A DNA stretch of 64,000 nucleotides from Marinobacter vinifirmus (GTDB lineage Bacteria > Pseudomonadota > Gammaproteobacteria > Pseudomonadales > Oleiphilaceae), in contig NZ_NEFY01000012.1 in assembly GCF_002258215.1 (NCBI RefSeq), positions 26,270 through 90,269 on the forward strand, in the 5' to 3' direction. This document shows positions 23,549 to 33,572 of this stretch, in pieces. The translations under genes were made by a program, and so were the position numbers. A model generated the notes under the pieces. That model did no database searches. It was not told the origin of the DNA and saw only the letters and a program-made list of their open reading frames with translations. Position 1 is the stretch's first letter, and each line of letters starts with the position of its first letter.

Positions 23549-23662
23549 AGACTCCAAACTAGCAGGCTACAAGGATCGCGAACGCCAAGCCTTCGACAGC
23601 CATCAAGGGACAAGGTAAACTACGCCCCAATTTTCCCACCAGCTGGAAACGAGAATTCACCC

Positions 23663-24229
23663 ATGAGCATCAAATCCGACAAGTGGATCCGCCGGATGTC
23701 CGAACAACACGGCATGATCGAACCCTTCGAAGCCGGACAAGTTCGGGAAAACGAAAAAGGCCGCGTCATCTCCTACGGCACCTCAAGCTACGGCTACGAC
23801 GTACGTTGCAGCAACGAATTCAAAATCTTCACCAACGTCCACAGCGCCACCGTAGACCCCAAAAACTTCGATGAAAACAGCTTCGTCAACTACACCGGCG
23901 ACGTCTGCATCATCCCCCCGAACAGCTTCGCCCTGGCGCGTACCGTGGAATACTTTCGCATCCCCAGAAGCGTGCTTACCATTTGCCTGGGCAAAAGCAC
24001 CTATGCACGCTGCGGCATCATCGTGAACGTCACCCCGCTGGAGCCGGAGTGGGAAGGCCAGGTCACCCTGGAATTCTCCAACACCACCAACCTGCCGGCG
24101 AAAATCTACGCCAACGAAGGTGTGGCCCAGATGCTGTTCTTCGAATCCGACGAAATCTGTGAAACCAGCTACAAAGACCGCGGCGGCAAGTACCTTGGCC
24201 AGACCGGCGTGACCCTGCCCAGGACATGA
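23663..24229 (+). CDS. dcd: dCTP deaminase
   Basis: Deaminates dCTP to dUTP, feeding dTMP synthesis. The 188-residue protein begins [12 protein letters not shown] and has the conserved [31 protein letters not shown] and QMLFFES segments. The nucleophilic-water glutamate is expected in the PLEPEWEG stretch. The upstream in-frame extension lies in the repeat element and is not conserved. Four-base overlap (ATGA) with the next gene suggests a dcd-yjaG unit. Confidence 0.97.
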   Translation: MSIKSDKWIRRMSEQHGMIEPFEAGQVRENEKGRVISYGTSSYGYDVRCSNEFKIFTNVHSATVDPKNFDENSFVNYTGDVCIIPPNSFALARTVEYFRIPRSVLTICLGKSTYARCGIIVNVTPLEPEWEGQVTLEFSNTTNLPAKIYANEGVAQMLFFESDEICETSYKDRGGKYLGQTGVTLPRT

Positions 24230-24825
24230 ACGCCAACCAGTTTCTTAAAGCCGTTTCACAACTGCAGGGCTGGCGCGAATGCGCCTTCCTGCTGACCCTG
24301 GCCGAACGGGCCTTCCCTAACTACGCACTGTTTGCAGACGCAGTCGGCATGAAAAGCGGCGGTAAAATGCGCCAGCTGCTCGACCTTGCCTGGGGCATGC
24401 TGCAAAAAGACGCCTCCGAAGCGGCCATCCCCCAGCTGCTGAGCAAGCTTGAAACCCTTAGCCCGAATGTCGACGAGTACGATGCCTACGGCGTATACCC
24501 GGCCTTCGACTTCTGCCAGTTGCTGGAGCAGGCCCTGCTCAACCGCCTGAACCCCAACAAGCATCGGGCAACCGAAGCATCGCAGCTGGCCACCAAGACC
24601 GTGATGGACTTCGTCGAAATGTCCGAAGGTGAGGGCATGGATGACGATGAACTGATCCGCATGTTCGAGCACCATCCCCTGCTCAAAGAAGATAAGCTGT
24701 TCCAGCGTGACACCGTGCTCGCCCTCAAGCGCCAGCGCACGCCCCGGGAAGACTTCATTGCCGAACTCAAGGCCGAGGCCGCCAACGACGGCGTCAGCAA
24801 TCTCGGTATTTCCCTCGATAGCTGA
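24226..24825 (+). CDS. yjaG: YjaG family protein (DUF416)
   Basis: A cytoplasmic, mostly helical protein of 199 residues with the DUF416 pattern: [21 protein letters not shown] near the N-terminus, a central [16 protein letters not shown], and an acidic C-terminal half. The E. coli homologue YjaG has no firmly assigned function. It is translationally coupled to dcd, which is the only hint of role. A stem CTGAGCC/GGCTCAG covers the end of the gene. Confidence 0.85.
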   Translation: MNANQFLKAVSQLQGWRECAFLLTLAERAFPNYALFADAVGMKSGGKMRQLLDLAWGMLQKDASEAAIPQLLSKLETLSPNVDEYDAYGVYPAFDFCQLLEQALLNRLNPNKHRATEASQLATKTVMDFVEMSEGEGMDDDELIRMFEHHPLLKEDKLFQRDTVLALKRQRTPREDFIAELKAEAANDGVSNLGISLDS

Positions 24826-24840
24826 GCCGTTCCGGCTCAG
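24822..24840 (+). terminator. weak hairpin at the end of yjaG
   Basis: CTGAGCC and GGCTCAG form a 7-bp stem over the stop codon. No T-run follows, so termination here is doubtful. Confidence 0.3.
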
Positions 24841-24890
24841 ATTAAACTTGTTAGCTACCTGTTGAATTGCCTGTTGAACGGATAACTGCC

Positions 24891-26174
24891 ATGAAACTCT
24901 CTGCTTTTGGTCGTAAATTTACCGCCGACGCCGGTATCACTTCCCTGATGGATGACCTTGGCAATGCCATGGCCTCCGGCGAGGGAATGATCATGATGGG
25001 TGGTGGTAATCCCGGGCACATCCCGGAGATTCAGGAGCGGGTGCAGGAAATCCTGGCGGGTATGGCGGCAGACGAAGGGCAGGTGCGCCGGCTGGTGGGT
25101 ATCTACGATCCCCCTCAGGGTGAGAAGCAGTTCATTGCCTCGCTGGCGGAGTTGCTGAACAAGGAATACAACTGGGGCCTGAAGCCGGAAAACATCGCCC
25201 TGACCAACGGCAGCCAGGCCGCCTTCTTCATGTTGTTCAACATGTTTGGCGGTGAATATGGCGAGGGCCAGCGCAAGCACATCCTGCTGCCACTGGCGCC
25301 GGAATACATCGGCTATGCCGATGCGGGCATTGATGCAGACTTGTTCCGGGCCGTGCAGCCGGACATTTCATTTACCGATGCCCACGAATTCAAATACCGG
25401 GTGGATTTTGATGCGGTGGAGGTTACGGGTGAAACTGGTGCGATCTGTGTCTCCCGGCCCACCAATCCCACCGGTAATGTCATCACCGATGAAGAGCTGG
25501 CCCGGCTTGAAGAAATGGCCCGGCAGCAGGATATTCCGCTGATTGTCGATGGCGCCTACGGTACGCCGTTCCCGAGCCTGCTGTTTGTGGATGCGCAGCC
25601 CACCTGGAACGAGCAGATTATTCTGTGCCTGAGCCTGTCCAAGCTCGGCTTGCCGGCTGCCCGCACCGGTATCGTGATTGCCGCAGAGCCCATCATCAAG
25701 GCGTTGTCCGGCATCAATGCCATCATGAACCTGGCCACTGGCAGCTTTGGCGCCATGCTGGCGGAGCCACTGGTTCGGTCTGGCGAAATCCTGTCCCTCA
25801 GCCGGGATGTGGTGTGCCCCTTCTATAAGGCGAAAATGGAAAAGGCCGTGGCAGCGTTCCGTGACGCTATGGGCGAAGACAGCTGCCGTTGGTACATCCA
25901 CAAACCGGAAGGTGCCATGTTCCTGTGGCTATGGTTTCCGGATTTGCCGATTTCCAGCCTGGAGCTGTATCAGCGCCTGAAAGAGCGGGGTGTGCTGGTG
26001 GTGTCCGGGCACTATTTTTTCCCGGGCCTGCCGGATGACGACTGGAAGCATCGTCACGAATGCTTGCGGGTTACCTACTCCCAGGATGATGCGCAGGTGG
26101 CGGAAGGCCTGCGCATCATCGCGGATGAGGTCAAAGCGGTATGGCGGGAGTTCGGCCGGGCCGGTCAGTCCTGA
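24891..26174 (+). CDS. avtA: valine-pyruvate aminotransferase AvtA
   Basis: Pyridoxal-phosphate enzyme that transfers the amino group between valine and pyruvate, giving alanine and 2-oxoisovalerate. The 427-residue protein has the fold-type I features: LTNGSQAAFF, the aspartate of IVDGAYGTPFP, and the cofactor lysine 251 in SLSKLGLPAARTG. The MGGGNPGHIPEI near the start is typical of AvtA. ATG at MKLSAF is preferred over an upstream TTG. It is convergent with the DUF3108 gene, the stops overlapping by 10 bases. Confidence 0.93.
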   Translation: MKLSAFGRKFTADAGITSLMDDLGNAMASGEGMIMMGGGNPGHIPEIQERVQEILAGMAADEGQVRRLVGIYDPPQGEKQFIASLAELLNKEYNWGLKPENIALTNGSQAAFFMLFNMFGGEYGEGQRKHILLPLAPEYIGYADAGIDADLFRAVQPDISFTDAHEFKYRVDFDAVEVTGETGAICVSRPTNPTGNVITDEELARLEEMARQQDIPLIVDGAYGTPFPSLLFVDAQPTWNEQIILCLSLSKLGLPAARTGIVIAAEPIIKALSGINAIMNLATGSFGAMLAEPLVRSGEILSLSRDVVCPFYKAKMEKAVAAFRDAMGEDSCRWYIHKPEGAMFLWLWFPDLPISSLELYQRLKERGVLVVSGHYFFPGLPDDDWKHRHECLRVTYSQDDAQVAEGLRIIADEVKAVWREFGRAGQS

Positions 26175-26902
26175 ACCCGGGCATCTCTGAGTTTCAGTTC
26201 GTATTCGCTGCCGTCCGGCTCTACCTGTAGCAGCCGGACCAGCAGGTAGTCCTGGGCCGGATCAAACCACATCAGGGTCTGGCGCCGGGCATTCTCGCCG
26301 CGAACCTTTTCCGCTTTCAGGGTGTTCATGGTGCGGCCCCGGTCGCTCAGGCTGTCTTCATCAATCACCGAGAACCGGTCTTTATCGTAGTCACCCTTGT
26401 CGAGCACATGGTAGGTGACGTCCCGTTTGCCTGCTTTCAGGTCCTGGTGCAGTTGCAGCTGGTAGCCCAGCGGGTCCAGGGTGCCTTCCCTCAGCTCAAC
26501 GTTGAACGACTCGCCCCGGTAAGAGCCCCTGGCCATACCTTTCTGCCAGTCGAAATCGATGGCCTGTTCGCGATCTTTAATCAGAAATCCTGACAACCGG
26601 TAGCGATAGCGCAGGGGAATGACCTGGCCGTCCTGCCACTTGAAGATCAGTGATTCGTCGATATCGGCAATGAAGGAGTCAACGTCTGTGCGGTACAGCC
26701 AGACGTTGTTTCCCTGGTCGGTCAGCGTGCGCACGCCTTCGCCATTCAGGCTGACACCTTTTGACATGGAAGCGGTGTAGCTGGCTTCGTACGGGGTAAG
26801 CTCAGGGCTGGCGTCGGCAGCGCTGGCGGAGAGCGCAAGCAGGCCGGACAAAAGCCCGGCCAGCAGGGCGGAAGTTCTGGTGACAGCTGGGTTTCTTTGC
26901 AT
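26165..26902 (-). CDS. DUF3108 family periplasmic protein
   Basis: A 245-residue protein with an N-terminal signal peptide (LLAGLLSGLLALSASA, cut after about residue 29). The mature part begins PELTPYEASYTASMSKGVSLNGEG and is rich in beta structure, as expected for DUF3108. The family has no assigned activity. The gene follows purM-purN on the same strand, an order also found in Pseudomonas. A possible role in envelope maintenance would be guesswork. Confidence 0.8.
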   Translation of the reverse strand: MQRNPAVTRTSALLAGLLSGLLALSASAADASPELTPYEASYTASMSKGVSLNGEGVRTLTDQGNNVWLYRTDVDSFIADIDESLIFKWQDGQVIPLRYRYRLSGFLIKDREQAIDFDWQKGMARGSYRGESFNVELREGTLDPLGYQLQLHQDLKAGKRDVTYHVLDKGDYDKDRFSVIDEDSLSDRGRTMNTLKAEKVRGENARRQTLMWFDPAQDYLLVRLLQVEPDGSEYELKLRDARVQD

Positions 26903-26975
26903 CCGGTTGCCTCTTTCTCTGTCTATGCTTGCGACAGTCTAGCTGCTCCCGGTGCTCAGGAGGATGACAATCTGT

Positions 26976-27638
26976 TCAGCTGGCTGTCAGCCGCATGGGG
27001 TGTTGCAGAAGTTTGCCGTCAAACTGGACGCCGTCGGCGGTCAGCTGAATGCGGCCTTCGCAGAACCAGCGCACCACAATGGGGTAAAGCACATGTTCCT
27101 GCTGCTGTACCCGCTCGGCCAGTGATTCTGCATCGTCGTCCGATTGAACCGCGACTTCGGCCTGTGCGATTACCGGGCCACCATCGAGTTCTTCGGTAAC
27201 GAAGTGAATGGATACGCCGTGAACCTTGTCGCCGGCATCGAGCACCCGCTGGTGGGTATTCAGGCCGGTATAGGCTGGCAGCAGGGAAGGGTGGATGTTC
27301 AGCATCCGGCCCCGGAATGCCCGCACAAAGTCGGCGGTCAGGATGCGCATGAAGCCGGCCAGTACGATCACGTCCGGGTTCAGGCGGCGCAGCTCGGCCA
27401 TCAGGGCGCCATCAAACTCTTCGCGGGAACCATACTTCTTATGGTCCACCACGAAGGTTTTGATGTTTGCCTGGGCTGCCCGCTCCAGCGCGAAGGCACC
27501 GGGGCGGTTGCAGCCAACGGCGAGGATTTCGCCGGGGAAATCCCGTTCACGGCTGGCGTCTATCAGGGCCTGAAGGTTGGTGCCGCTGCCCGAAGCCAGA
27601 ACAACAATGGTCGGTAGCGGTGCTGGGTCTGCCATCAT
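26976..27638 (-). CDS. purN: phosphoribosylglycinamide formyltransferase 1 PurN
   Basis: Third step of purine synthesis: transfers a formyl group from 10-formyl-tetrahydrofolate to GAR. The 220 residues show the phosphate loop [14 protein letters not shown], the catalytic asparagine-histidine of [16 protein letters not shown], and the catalytic aspartate in the [10 protein letters not shown] region. Start overlaps the purM stop by four bases, so the pair is coupled. Confidence 0.96.
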   Translation of the reverse strand: MMADPAPLPTIVVLASGSGTNLQALIDASRERDFPGEILAVGCNRPGAFALERAAQANIKTFVVDHKKYGSREEFDGALMAELRRLNPDVIVLAGFMRILTADFVRAFRGRMLNIHPSLLPAYTGLNTHQRVLDAGDKVHGVSIHFVTEELDGGPVIAQAEVAVQSDDDAESLAERVQQQEHVLYPIVVRWFCEGRIQLTADGVQFDGKLLQHPMRLTAS

Positions 27639-28699
27639 GCCTTCAGCAGCTCCGGTGCGTAGCGCACTTTCGGCTCGGCATCACTGGCATCGGCGGCTTC
27701 CATAACGCCAATCTGCCAGACTTTCTCGCCCATGGCATTGAGGGTATCGATGGCCAGGTCTTTCTGGTCAGCCGGTACACACACAATCATGCCAATACCA
27801 CAGTTGAAGGTGCGGTACATTTCTTCAGCGGCCACGCCGCCTGCGTCCTGCAGCCACTGGAACACCGGGGGCAGTTCCCAGCTATGGGTATCGATGGCGG
27901 CAACGGTGCCCGCCGGCAGTACCCTGGGAATGTTTTCCGGCAGGCCGCCACCGGTGATGTGGCACAGTGCGCGCACATCGACTTCGCGGATCAGTTGCAG
28001 CAGGTTTTTCACGTAAATGCGGGTCGGGGCCATCAGCGCATCGGCCAGGGTGCTGCCACCCATGGGCTGGCTGAGATCCGCGTTGCTGACTTCGATGATC
28101 TTGCGGATCAGCGAGTAGCCGTTGGAATGCGGGCCGGAGGAGCCCAGGGCCAGCAGTACATCGCCTGGCTGTACACGGCTGCCATCGATGATCTCGCTGC
28201 GCTCTGCTACGCCTACGCAGAAGCCGGCCAGGTCGTAGTCGTCGCCCTCATACATGCCCGGCATTTCGGCAGTTTCACCGCCTACCAGGGCACAGCCGGA
28301 AAGCTCGCAGCCTTTACCGATGCCTTCTACTACCTGGGCTGCGATGTCGACATTCAGCTTGCCGGTGGCGTAGTAATCCAGGAAGAACAGGGGCTCGGCA
28401 CCGCCAACGACCAGGTCGTTCACGCACATCGCCACCAGGTCGATACCGATGCTGTCGTGCTTTTGCAGCTGCATGGCAAGGCGAAGCTTGGTGCCCACGC
28501 CATCGGTGCCGGATACCAGTACCGGCTCCTTGTAACCTGCCGGGATGGATACCATCGCACCAAAACCGCCAAGACCGCCGAGCACTTCAGGACGACGGGT
28601 CCTGGCTGCGGTATTCTTGATGCGGTTGACCAGTTCGTTGCCGGCATCGATATCAACGCCGGCGTCACGATAGGTAAGGGAGGGCTTCTGTTCGCTCAT
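27635..28699 (-). CDS. purM: phosphoribosylformylglycinamidine cyclo-ligase PurM
   Basis: Fifth step of purine synthesis: ATP-dependent closure of the imidazole ring to give AIR. The 354-residue protein has the glycine-rich [12 protein letters not shown] nucleotide segment, [17 protein letters not shown] and the [16 protein letters not shown] signature. It is the first gene of a purM-purN-DUF3108 run. It is divergent from the DUF2066 gene, with a 191-base gap in which I see no clear PurR-like operator. Confidence 0.97.
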   Translation of the reverse strand: MSEQKPSLTYRDAGVDIDAGNELVNRIKNTAARTRRPEVLGGLGGFGAMVSIPAGYKEPVLVSGTDGVGTKLRLAMQLQKHDSIGIDLVAMCVNDLVVGGAEPLFFLDYYATGKLNVDIAAQVVEGIGKGCELSGCALVGGETAEMPGMYEGDDYDLAGFCVGVAERSEIIDGSRVQPGDVLLALGSSGPHSNGYSLIRKIIEVSNADLSQPMGGSTLADALMAPTRIYVKNLLQLIREVDVRALCHITGGGLPENIPRVLPAGTVAAIDTHSWELPPVFQWLQDAGGVAAEEMYRTFNCGIGMIVCVPADQKDLAIDTLNAMGEKVWQIGVMEAADASDAEPKVRYAPELLKA

Positions 28700-28890
28700 G
28701 GAATGTTAACCGTTGGCCTGTGGGTCAAGCGGCGGATTTTAACAGGTGCGCACGGGGGCTCCAAATGGAATTCCCGCTTAGTCTCGGGAATTGCCTGCCT
28801 TATATTGCGAACCTGCAACAGGGGCTTGCTACTCTAGTCAAAGGTGATGGTGTATCCTGTGCGCCATTCATGGGAACGGCAGGGTGTTAC

Positions 28891-30036
28891 ATGACTGAAT
28901 CACGACGGAAAAATTCCAGGCCTTGGCTGCTTTGGCCAGTTTTGTCTGCATTGCTGGCCCTGGCCACTCCGGCCGCGGCAGTCTCTGTATCCGGGCTGTA
29001 CAACGCCGACGTTCCGGTGCAGGGCGGTTCTGCCGCCGCGTTGCAGCAGGGCTATGCCGATGGTCTGCGCCAGGTAATGGTGCGGGTGTCCGGCAGTCGG
29101 GATGTATTGCAGCGAGAAGGCATTGATCAGGTGTTGTCCGAGGCGGAAAGCCTGTTGCAGGCCTACCAGGTTGGCAGCGAGGCTGGCCAGTCACGGCTGC
29201 GGATGAGTTTTGGTGCAGTTGGCGTTAACCGGGCCCTGGCCTCGATTGGTGCGCCGGTCTGGGGTGCTAACCGCCCACTGACCCTCGCCTGGGTGGCGGT
29301 AGAGGATCGCGGTAGTCGCAGTTTGCTGACCCGCTCCGGCGCCGGTGCCGAGTGGCGTGATGCGTTCCGGCAGGCGGCTGGTGTCCGGGGCTTGCCGATC
29401 GAATTTCCGTCCGAGAACCAGGGCAGTGACCGGGCGTTGCTGTCTGATCTTTGGGGGCAATTTATCGGGCGCATCCAGAAGGCATCTGAAGATGTCTCCT
29501 ATGACGTCCTTGCCCTGGTCCGGGTGAGCCGCTCTGGCGGCCAGTGGCGTGCCGGCTGGGTTGTGGACGGCATGGGTATGGACGCTGCCGAGCGTTCGGT
29601 ATCTGCCGGTAATCCGGATGACCTGGCCCAGGCCGTGGTCGATTACTGGGCCGAACAGTACGCCAGCCGCTACGCGGTTTCAGCCGGTGAAATCGGGGAC
29701 TCGCCCAAGGTGGATGTGGTGTTCGACGGAGTATCCACACTGGCGGACTACGGGCGGATCAACAAGGTGCTTGAAGGCCTGACACCGGTAGTCTCGGTGA
29801 GCGCTGCCCGCATTCGCGGCGAACGGCTGACCGCGCGGATTGCGTTTACCGGCGAGCTGGAGCAGCTGAAAGAGTACATTGCGCTTGATCCGCGCTTTGT
29901 ACCGGTTGAAGGTGAGTCCGAACAGACGCAGCCCGCCGATGAGCAGGATGCCGAACAGGCCTTTGAATCCCTCTATCAGGTGCTTAACTATCGCTGGCAG
30001 CCGTCCCCGGTTGTCAGCAGTGGTGAAGACGGCTGA
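28891..30036 (+). CDS. DUF2066 family protein with signal peptide
   Basis: A 381-residue exported protein. After a basic start (TESRRKNSRP) comes a hydrophobic signal ending in AAA near residue 32, then the DUF2066 body (VSGLYNADVPVQGGSAAALQ, MVRVSGSRDVLQ). The function of the family is unknown. The order purM / DUF2066 / phosphatidyltransferase / hda is conserved in Pseudomonas-like genomes. The second of two close ATG codons was chosen because CAGGGTG precedes it; the first has no visible ribosome-binding site. It ends 21 bases before the next start. Confidence 0.82.
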   Translation: MTESRRKNSRPWLLWPVLSALLALATPAAAVSVSGLYNADVPVQGGSAAALQQGYADGLRQVMVRVSGSRDVLQREGIDQVLSEAESLLQAYQVGSEAGQSRLRMSFGAVGVNRALASIGAPVWGANRPLTLAWVAVEDRGSRSLLTRSGAGAEWRDAFRQAAGVRGLPIEFPSENQGSDRALLSDLWGQFIGRIQKASEDVSYDVLALVRVSRSGGQWRAGWVVDGMGMDAAERSVSAGNPDDLAQAVVDYWAEQYASRYAVSAGEIGDSPKVDVVFDGVSTLADYGRINKVLEGLTPVVSVSAARIRGERLTARIAFTGELEQLKEYIALDPRFVPVEGESEQTQPADEQDAEQAFESLYQVLNYRWQPSPVVSSGEDG

Positions 30037-30057
30037 TAAATTGACGGAGGCAGCCGG

Positions 30058-30618
30058 GTGAAATCAACACAGTGGCGCTGGATTCCCAATGCCCTGACTT
30101 TCATGCGGATGGTGTTGATCATTCCGTTTGCAGGTGCGCTGCTGGATGGCAACTACCGGTTGTCATTGCTGATTTTCCTCGTGGCTGCCATCAGCGATGG
30201 CGTTGATGGCTTTCTCGCCCGCTATTTCAACTGGCGCACGCGGGTAGGGGCCATTGCTGACCCCCTGGCCGACAAGGCGTTACTGATTACCACCTACCTG
30301 ATGCTTACCATCACCGGTATCCTGCCGGTGTGGCTGTTTGTGCTGGTTCTGGCGCGGGATATTGCGATTGTTGGCGGGGCATTGGCGTTTCATTACGGCA
30401 TTGGCCGGTTCGAAATGGCGCCGAGTGTGCCCGGCAAGATCAACACGCTGGTGCAGATCCTGGTGGCCCTGGCCATTATCATCCTGCTGGCGGGCTGGCC
30501 GATGCAGCCCTGGGTGATTGATGCGGGCGTCTGGCTGGTGGCGGGCTCTGCCATCTTCAGCGGCTGCCACTATGTGATTGTATGGAGTTTGCGGGCCTTA
30601 AGGATGAAGCGATCATGA
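30058..30618 (+). CDS. CDP-alcohol phosphatidyltransferase family protein
   Basis: Integral membrane enzyme of 186 residues that should transfer a phosphatidyl group from CDP-diacylglycerol to an alcohol. The diagnostic motif is intact: DGVDGFLARYFNWRTRVGAI followed by ADPLADK, that is D-G-x2-A-R-x8-G-x3-D-x3-D. Four to five membrane helices surround it. It resembles PgsA-type phosphatidylglycerophosphate synthases, but the substrate cannot be read from sequence alone, and a housekeeping PgsA may lie elsewhere. The start is GTG after GGAGG. The stop overlaps the hda start (ATGA). Confidence 0.85.
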   Translation: MKSTQWRWIPNALTFMRMVLIIPFAGALLDGNYRLSLLIFLVAAISDGVDGFLARYFNWRTRVGAIADPLADKALLITTYLMLTITGILPVWLFVLVLARDIAIVGGALAFHYGIGRFEMAPSVPGKINTLVQILVALAIIILLAGWPMQPWVIDAGVWLVAGSAIFSGCHYVIVWSLRALRMKRS

Positions 30619-31316
30619 CTACTGCCTCCCAGATGGCCCTAGGTGTCCGGCTGCGTGACGATGCCCGCTTTGACAATTTTCACGGCGACCGTAACCGCGA
30701 TGCCGCCCGCAGGCTGGAAACCCTGTGTGAGCAAAACCACGACCTGCCGGTGATGGTGATCTGTGGCGATTCCGATACCGGCAAAAGCCATCTGTTACAG
30801 GCGGTCTGCCACAGGGTAGAGCAGCTTGGCCAGAGTGCTGTGTGTATCAGCATCGAAGAGTTGTTGCCATTTGGCCCGGATGCATTATCGGGGTTAGAGA
30901 CCCGTCATGTAGTCTGTCTGGATGACCTGGACAAGCTGGCGGGCGATCCTCGCTGGGAAGAGGCGGTGTTCCATCTGTATAACCGGATCCTGGATCGCCG
31001 CGGTTTGTTAGTGGTGTCGATGTCGGAAGTGCCCGCCTCGTTACCCTTTGGCCTGGCGGATCTCGGTTCCCGGCTGGCCCACGGCCTGCTGGTGCAGCTG
31101 GGCGTGTACCGGGATGAAGACCGCATGCGCATCCTGGTGGCCCGGGCGGAACAGCGAGGCATGGTGATGACCGACGAAGTCGCCAGCTTTATCATGCGCC
31201 GGGCTCCCCGAAGGCTGGGCGAGCTGCTGGCCATCCTGGATTCTCTCGATGAGAACTCGCTGCAGGCCCAGCGCCGGCTCACCATCCCCTTTGTTAAAAC
31301 CGTGATGGGCTGGTAG
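30615..31316 (+). CDS. hda: DnaA regulatory inactivator Hda
   Basis: AAA+ protein that, with the sliding clamp, stimulates ATP hydrolysis by DnaA after initiation and so limits re-replication. The N-terminal QMALGV stands where E. coli Hda has its clamp-binding QLSLPL. A Walker A GDSDTGKSHLL, a Walker B-like VVCLDDLDKL and an arginine-bearing C-terminal region follow, as in the DnaA/Hda family. Length is 233 residues. The ATG is chosen over an upstream in-frame start because it gives the ATGA overlap with the preceding gene and places the clamp motif at the N-terminus. Confidence 0.92.
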   Translation: MTTASQMALGVRLRDDARFDNFHGDRNRDAARRLETLCEQNHDLPVMVICGDSDTGKSHLLQAVCHRVEQLGQSAVCISIEELLPFGPDALSGLETRHVVCLDDLDKLAGDPRWEEAVFHLYNRILDRRGLLVVSMSEVPASLPFGLADLGSRLAHGLLVQLGVYRDEDRMRILVARAEQRGMVMTDEVASFIMRRAPRRLGELLAILDSLDENSLQAQRRLTIPFVKTVMGW

Positions 31317-31356
31317 TCACGGATCAATAACTACAAGTGTTTACTGGAGAGACAAC

Positions 31357-32154
31357 ATGAGACGGGTTGTATTCAATCAGAAAGGTGGTGTGGGCAAGTC
31401 CAGCATCACCTGTAACCTGGCGGCCATCAGTGCGGCCCGGGGCAAGCGCACGCTGGTGGTAGACCTGGATCCACAGGGCAACTCCAGTCATTACCTGCTC
31501 GGCAAGCCTGCATCTGAACTGCGGGATACCGTGGCAGACCTGATGGAGCAAACCGTGGCGTTCAGCATGTTCAACCGGCGCCCGGACGAGTTTGTGCATG
31601 CCACGCCGTTTGATAACCTGTTTGTGCTGCCGTCCAGTCCGGAGCTGGATTTTCTCGAGCGCAAGCTCGAAGCCAAGCACAAGATCTACAAGTTGCGCGA
31701 GTATCTGAAAAAGCTCAGCGAGTCGTTCGATGAAATCTACATCGACACAGCCCCGGCCCTGAATTTCTATACCCGTTCGGCGCTGATTGCGGCCCAGCGT
31801 TGCCTGATTCCGTTTGATTGCGACGATTTCTCCCGCCAGGCGCTTTATAACATTCTCAACGAAATCCGTGAGTTGCAGGAAGATCATAACGAAGAACTGG
31901 TGGTTGAAGGTATCATTGCCAACCAGTTCCAGCCCCGGGCCAGCTTGCCGAGACAGCTGGTTAAGGAGCTGCTGGAGGAAGGTTTGCCGGTATTGCCGGT
32001 GAGGCTTTCCAGCTCGGTGAAGATGAAAGAATCCCACCAGAGCCGGCAGCCACTCATTCATATGGCTCCGAAACACGGCCTGACCCGTCAGTTCGAAGAC
32101 CTCTACAGGGTGCTGCACGGGGAGTCGGTGGAGCTGGAACCGCTTCAGGATTGA
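31357..32154 (+). CDS. ParA family ATPase, orphan
   Basis: A 265-residue deviant Walker ATPase. The P-loop NQKGGVGKSSITCNLAA lies at the N-terminus, with the DLDPQGNSSHYLL switch and the DTAPALNFYTRSAL segment. No parB or parS-like sequence is next to it, so it is not the main chromosome-partition ParA. Such orphans position cellular cargo or act in plasmid-like remnants; the cargo here is unknown. It has its own GGAGAG ribosome-binding site, 40 bases after hda, and is followed by yqcC. Confidence 0.85.
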   Translation: MRRVVFNQKGGVGKSSITCNLAAISAARGKRTLVVDLDPQGNSSHYLLGKPASELRDTVADLMEQTVAFSMFNRRPDEFVHATPFDNLFVLPSSPELDFLERKLEAKHKIYKLREYLKKLSESFDEIYIDTAPALNFYTRSALIAAQRCLIPFDCDDFSRQALYNILNEIRELQEDHNEELVVEGIIANQFQPRASLPRQLVKELLEEGLPVLPVRLSSSVKMKESHQSRQPLIHMAPKHGLTRQFEDLYRVLHGESVELEPLQD

Positions 32155-32163
32155 TCAGAACCC

Positions 32164-32499
32164 ATGAGTGACGAAAACCAACACCTCGACCTGCTGACTG
32201 ACGGACTGCTGCGGATAGAGATCGAACTCCGGCAGCTGGGAGTCTGGCAGGCCGAGCCGCCACCGCAAGAGGCGTTTCAGAGCACCCAGCCATTCTGCCT
32301 GGATACCATGGAGTTTCCGCAGTGGCTGCAGTTTGTGTTTCTGGAGCGCATGAAAGTGCTGGTTGAGCACAATCATCCGCTGCCGTCTGCTTCCGGGATT
32401 GCGCCCATGGCGGAAGAGCATTTCCGGGGGCGCCCGGAATCCGGGCAGGGCCTGGTGAAGGCGCTGGAAGAAATGGACCGGTTGCTGACCCGGTCCTGA
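32164..32499 (+). CDS. yqcC: YqcC family protein
   Basis: A 111-residue soluble helical protein matching the YqcC/DUF446 family: LLRIEIELRQLGVWQ, then FCLDTMEFPQWLQFVFLERM and a conserved HNHPLPSASGIAPMAEEHF. In E. coli yqcC neighbours truC, and no activity is established. Here it follows the orphan parA by 9 bases, suggesting one transcript. It ends 19 bases before the convergent nadC stop. Confidence 0.85.
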   Translation: MSDENQHLDLLTDGLLRIEIELRQLGVWQAEPPPQEAFQSTQPFCLDTMEFPQWLQFVFLERMKVLVEHNHPLPSASGIAPMAEEHFRGRPESGQGLVKALEEMDRLLTRS

Positions 32500-32518
32500 G
32501 CACGGGTAACGGGCCGGG

Positions 32519-33358
32519 TTATTCCAGCCGCATCGACAGATCGATGGCCTTGACGTCTTTGGTCAGGGCGCCGATCGAAATGTAGTCCACTCCGGTCTCG
32601 GCTATTGGCACCAGGGTTTGCTCACTAATGCCGCCGGAGGCCTCCAGCCTGGCGCGGCCTGCAGTCAGCTTGACCGCCTCAACCATATCCTCCAGTGAAA
32701 ACTCGTCCAGCATGATAATGTCGGCACCGGCGTCGAGGGCCTGGGTGAGCTCGTCCATATTCTCGGTTTCCACCTCAACCGGTTTTCCCGGCGCAATGCG
32801 GTGTGCTTCAGCAACGGCCCGGGCGATAGAGCCACAGGCCGCGATGTGGTTTTCCTTGATCAGGAAAGCGTCCCACAGGCCGATCCGGTGGTTGTCACAG
32901 TCGCCACAGGTCACCGCGTATTTTTGCGCCAGCCGCAGGCCGGGCAGGGTCTTTCGGGTATCCAGCAAGCGTACCTTGGTATGGGCAACCCTGGCCGCGT
33001 AGCCGGCGCACTGGGTGGCGACGGCAGAGAGGGTCTGCAGCCAGTTCAGGGCAGACCGCTCAGCCGTCAGTAGCGAGCGGGCAGGGCCCTGCATGCGAAA
33101 CAGTACAGCATCGGCCGGCACATCGTCGCCGTCCTTGAACAGCCACTCCAGCTCTACGCCGGGGTCTACCTGCCTGAAGACTTCGTTGACCCACTCCACA
33201 CCGGCCAGCCTGGCGTTCTCGCGAGTGATGACCCGGCCGCGGGCGGTTTTGTCTGCCGGAATCAGCATGGCGGTGATGTCGCCGTCCCCGATGTCTTCCC
33301 GGAGGCTGTGGGCTACGGATTCAATACGGGCCTGTCGGAGCAGTTCGGGGGCAATCAT
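32519..33358 (-). CDS. nadC: nicotinate-nucleotide diphosphorylase (carboxylating)
   Basis: Makes nicotinate mononucleotide from quinolinate and PRPP in de novo NAD synthesis. The 279-residue protein carries [14 protein letters not shown] near the N-terminus, [19 protein letters not shown] with the active-site lysine and arginines, and the C-terminal LEASGGI barrel segment. It is divergent from the DUF1631 gene, an arrangement shared with Pseudomonas. Confidence 0.97.
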   Translation of the reverse strand: MIAPELLRQARIESVAHSLREDIGDGDITAMLIPADKTARGRVITRENARLAGVEWVNEVFRQVDPGVELEWLFKDGDDVPADAVLFRMQGPARSLLTAERSALNWLQTLSAVATQCAGYAARVAHTKVRLLDTRKTLPGLRLAQKYAVTCGDCDNHRIGLWDAFLIKENHIAACGSIARAVAEAHRIAPGKPVEVETENMDELTQALDAGADIIMLDEFSLEDMVEAVKLTAGRARLEASGGISEQTLVPIAETGVDYISIGALTKDVKAIDLSMRLE

Positions 33359-33456
33359 GGTGTTTTTCCGCTGGTCAGTGGGGTGGAATTAACGGCTGCG
33401 GGGCAATTCTACTGCTACCCCGGCAATTCACAAAATGCCACCATGAATTTCAACGT

Positions 33457-33495
33457 CTTGTGTCGGAAACAAATGGTGACAAAAACTGACACAAG
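33457..33495. promoter_or_regulatory. inverted repeat in the nadC / DUF1631 divergent region
   Basis: CTTGTGTC (33457-33464) and GACACAAG (33488-33495) form a perfect 8-bp inverted repeat with 23 bases between. It lies in the 214-base divergent gap. It could be an operator for either gene or a weak hairpin; no regulator is identifiable. Confidence 0.4.
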
Positions 33496-33572
33496 GTGAC
33501 GGCAACTGGCCGTATCATAGAGCTGCGGAGTAATATAAGTTTGTCACGCAGATTCGATCCCGGAGCAAGTCC

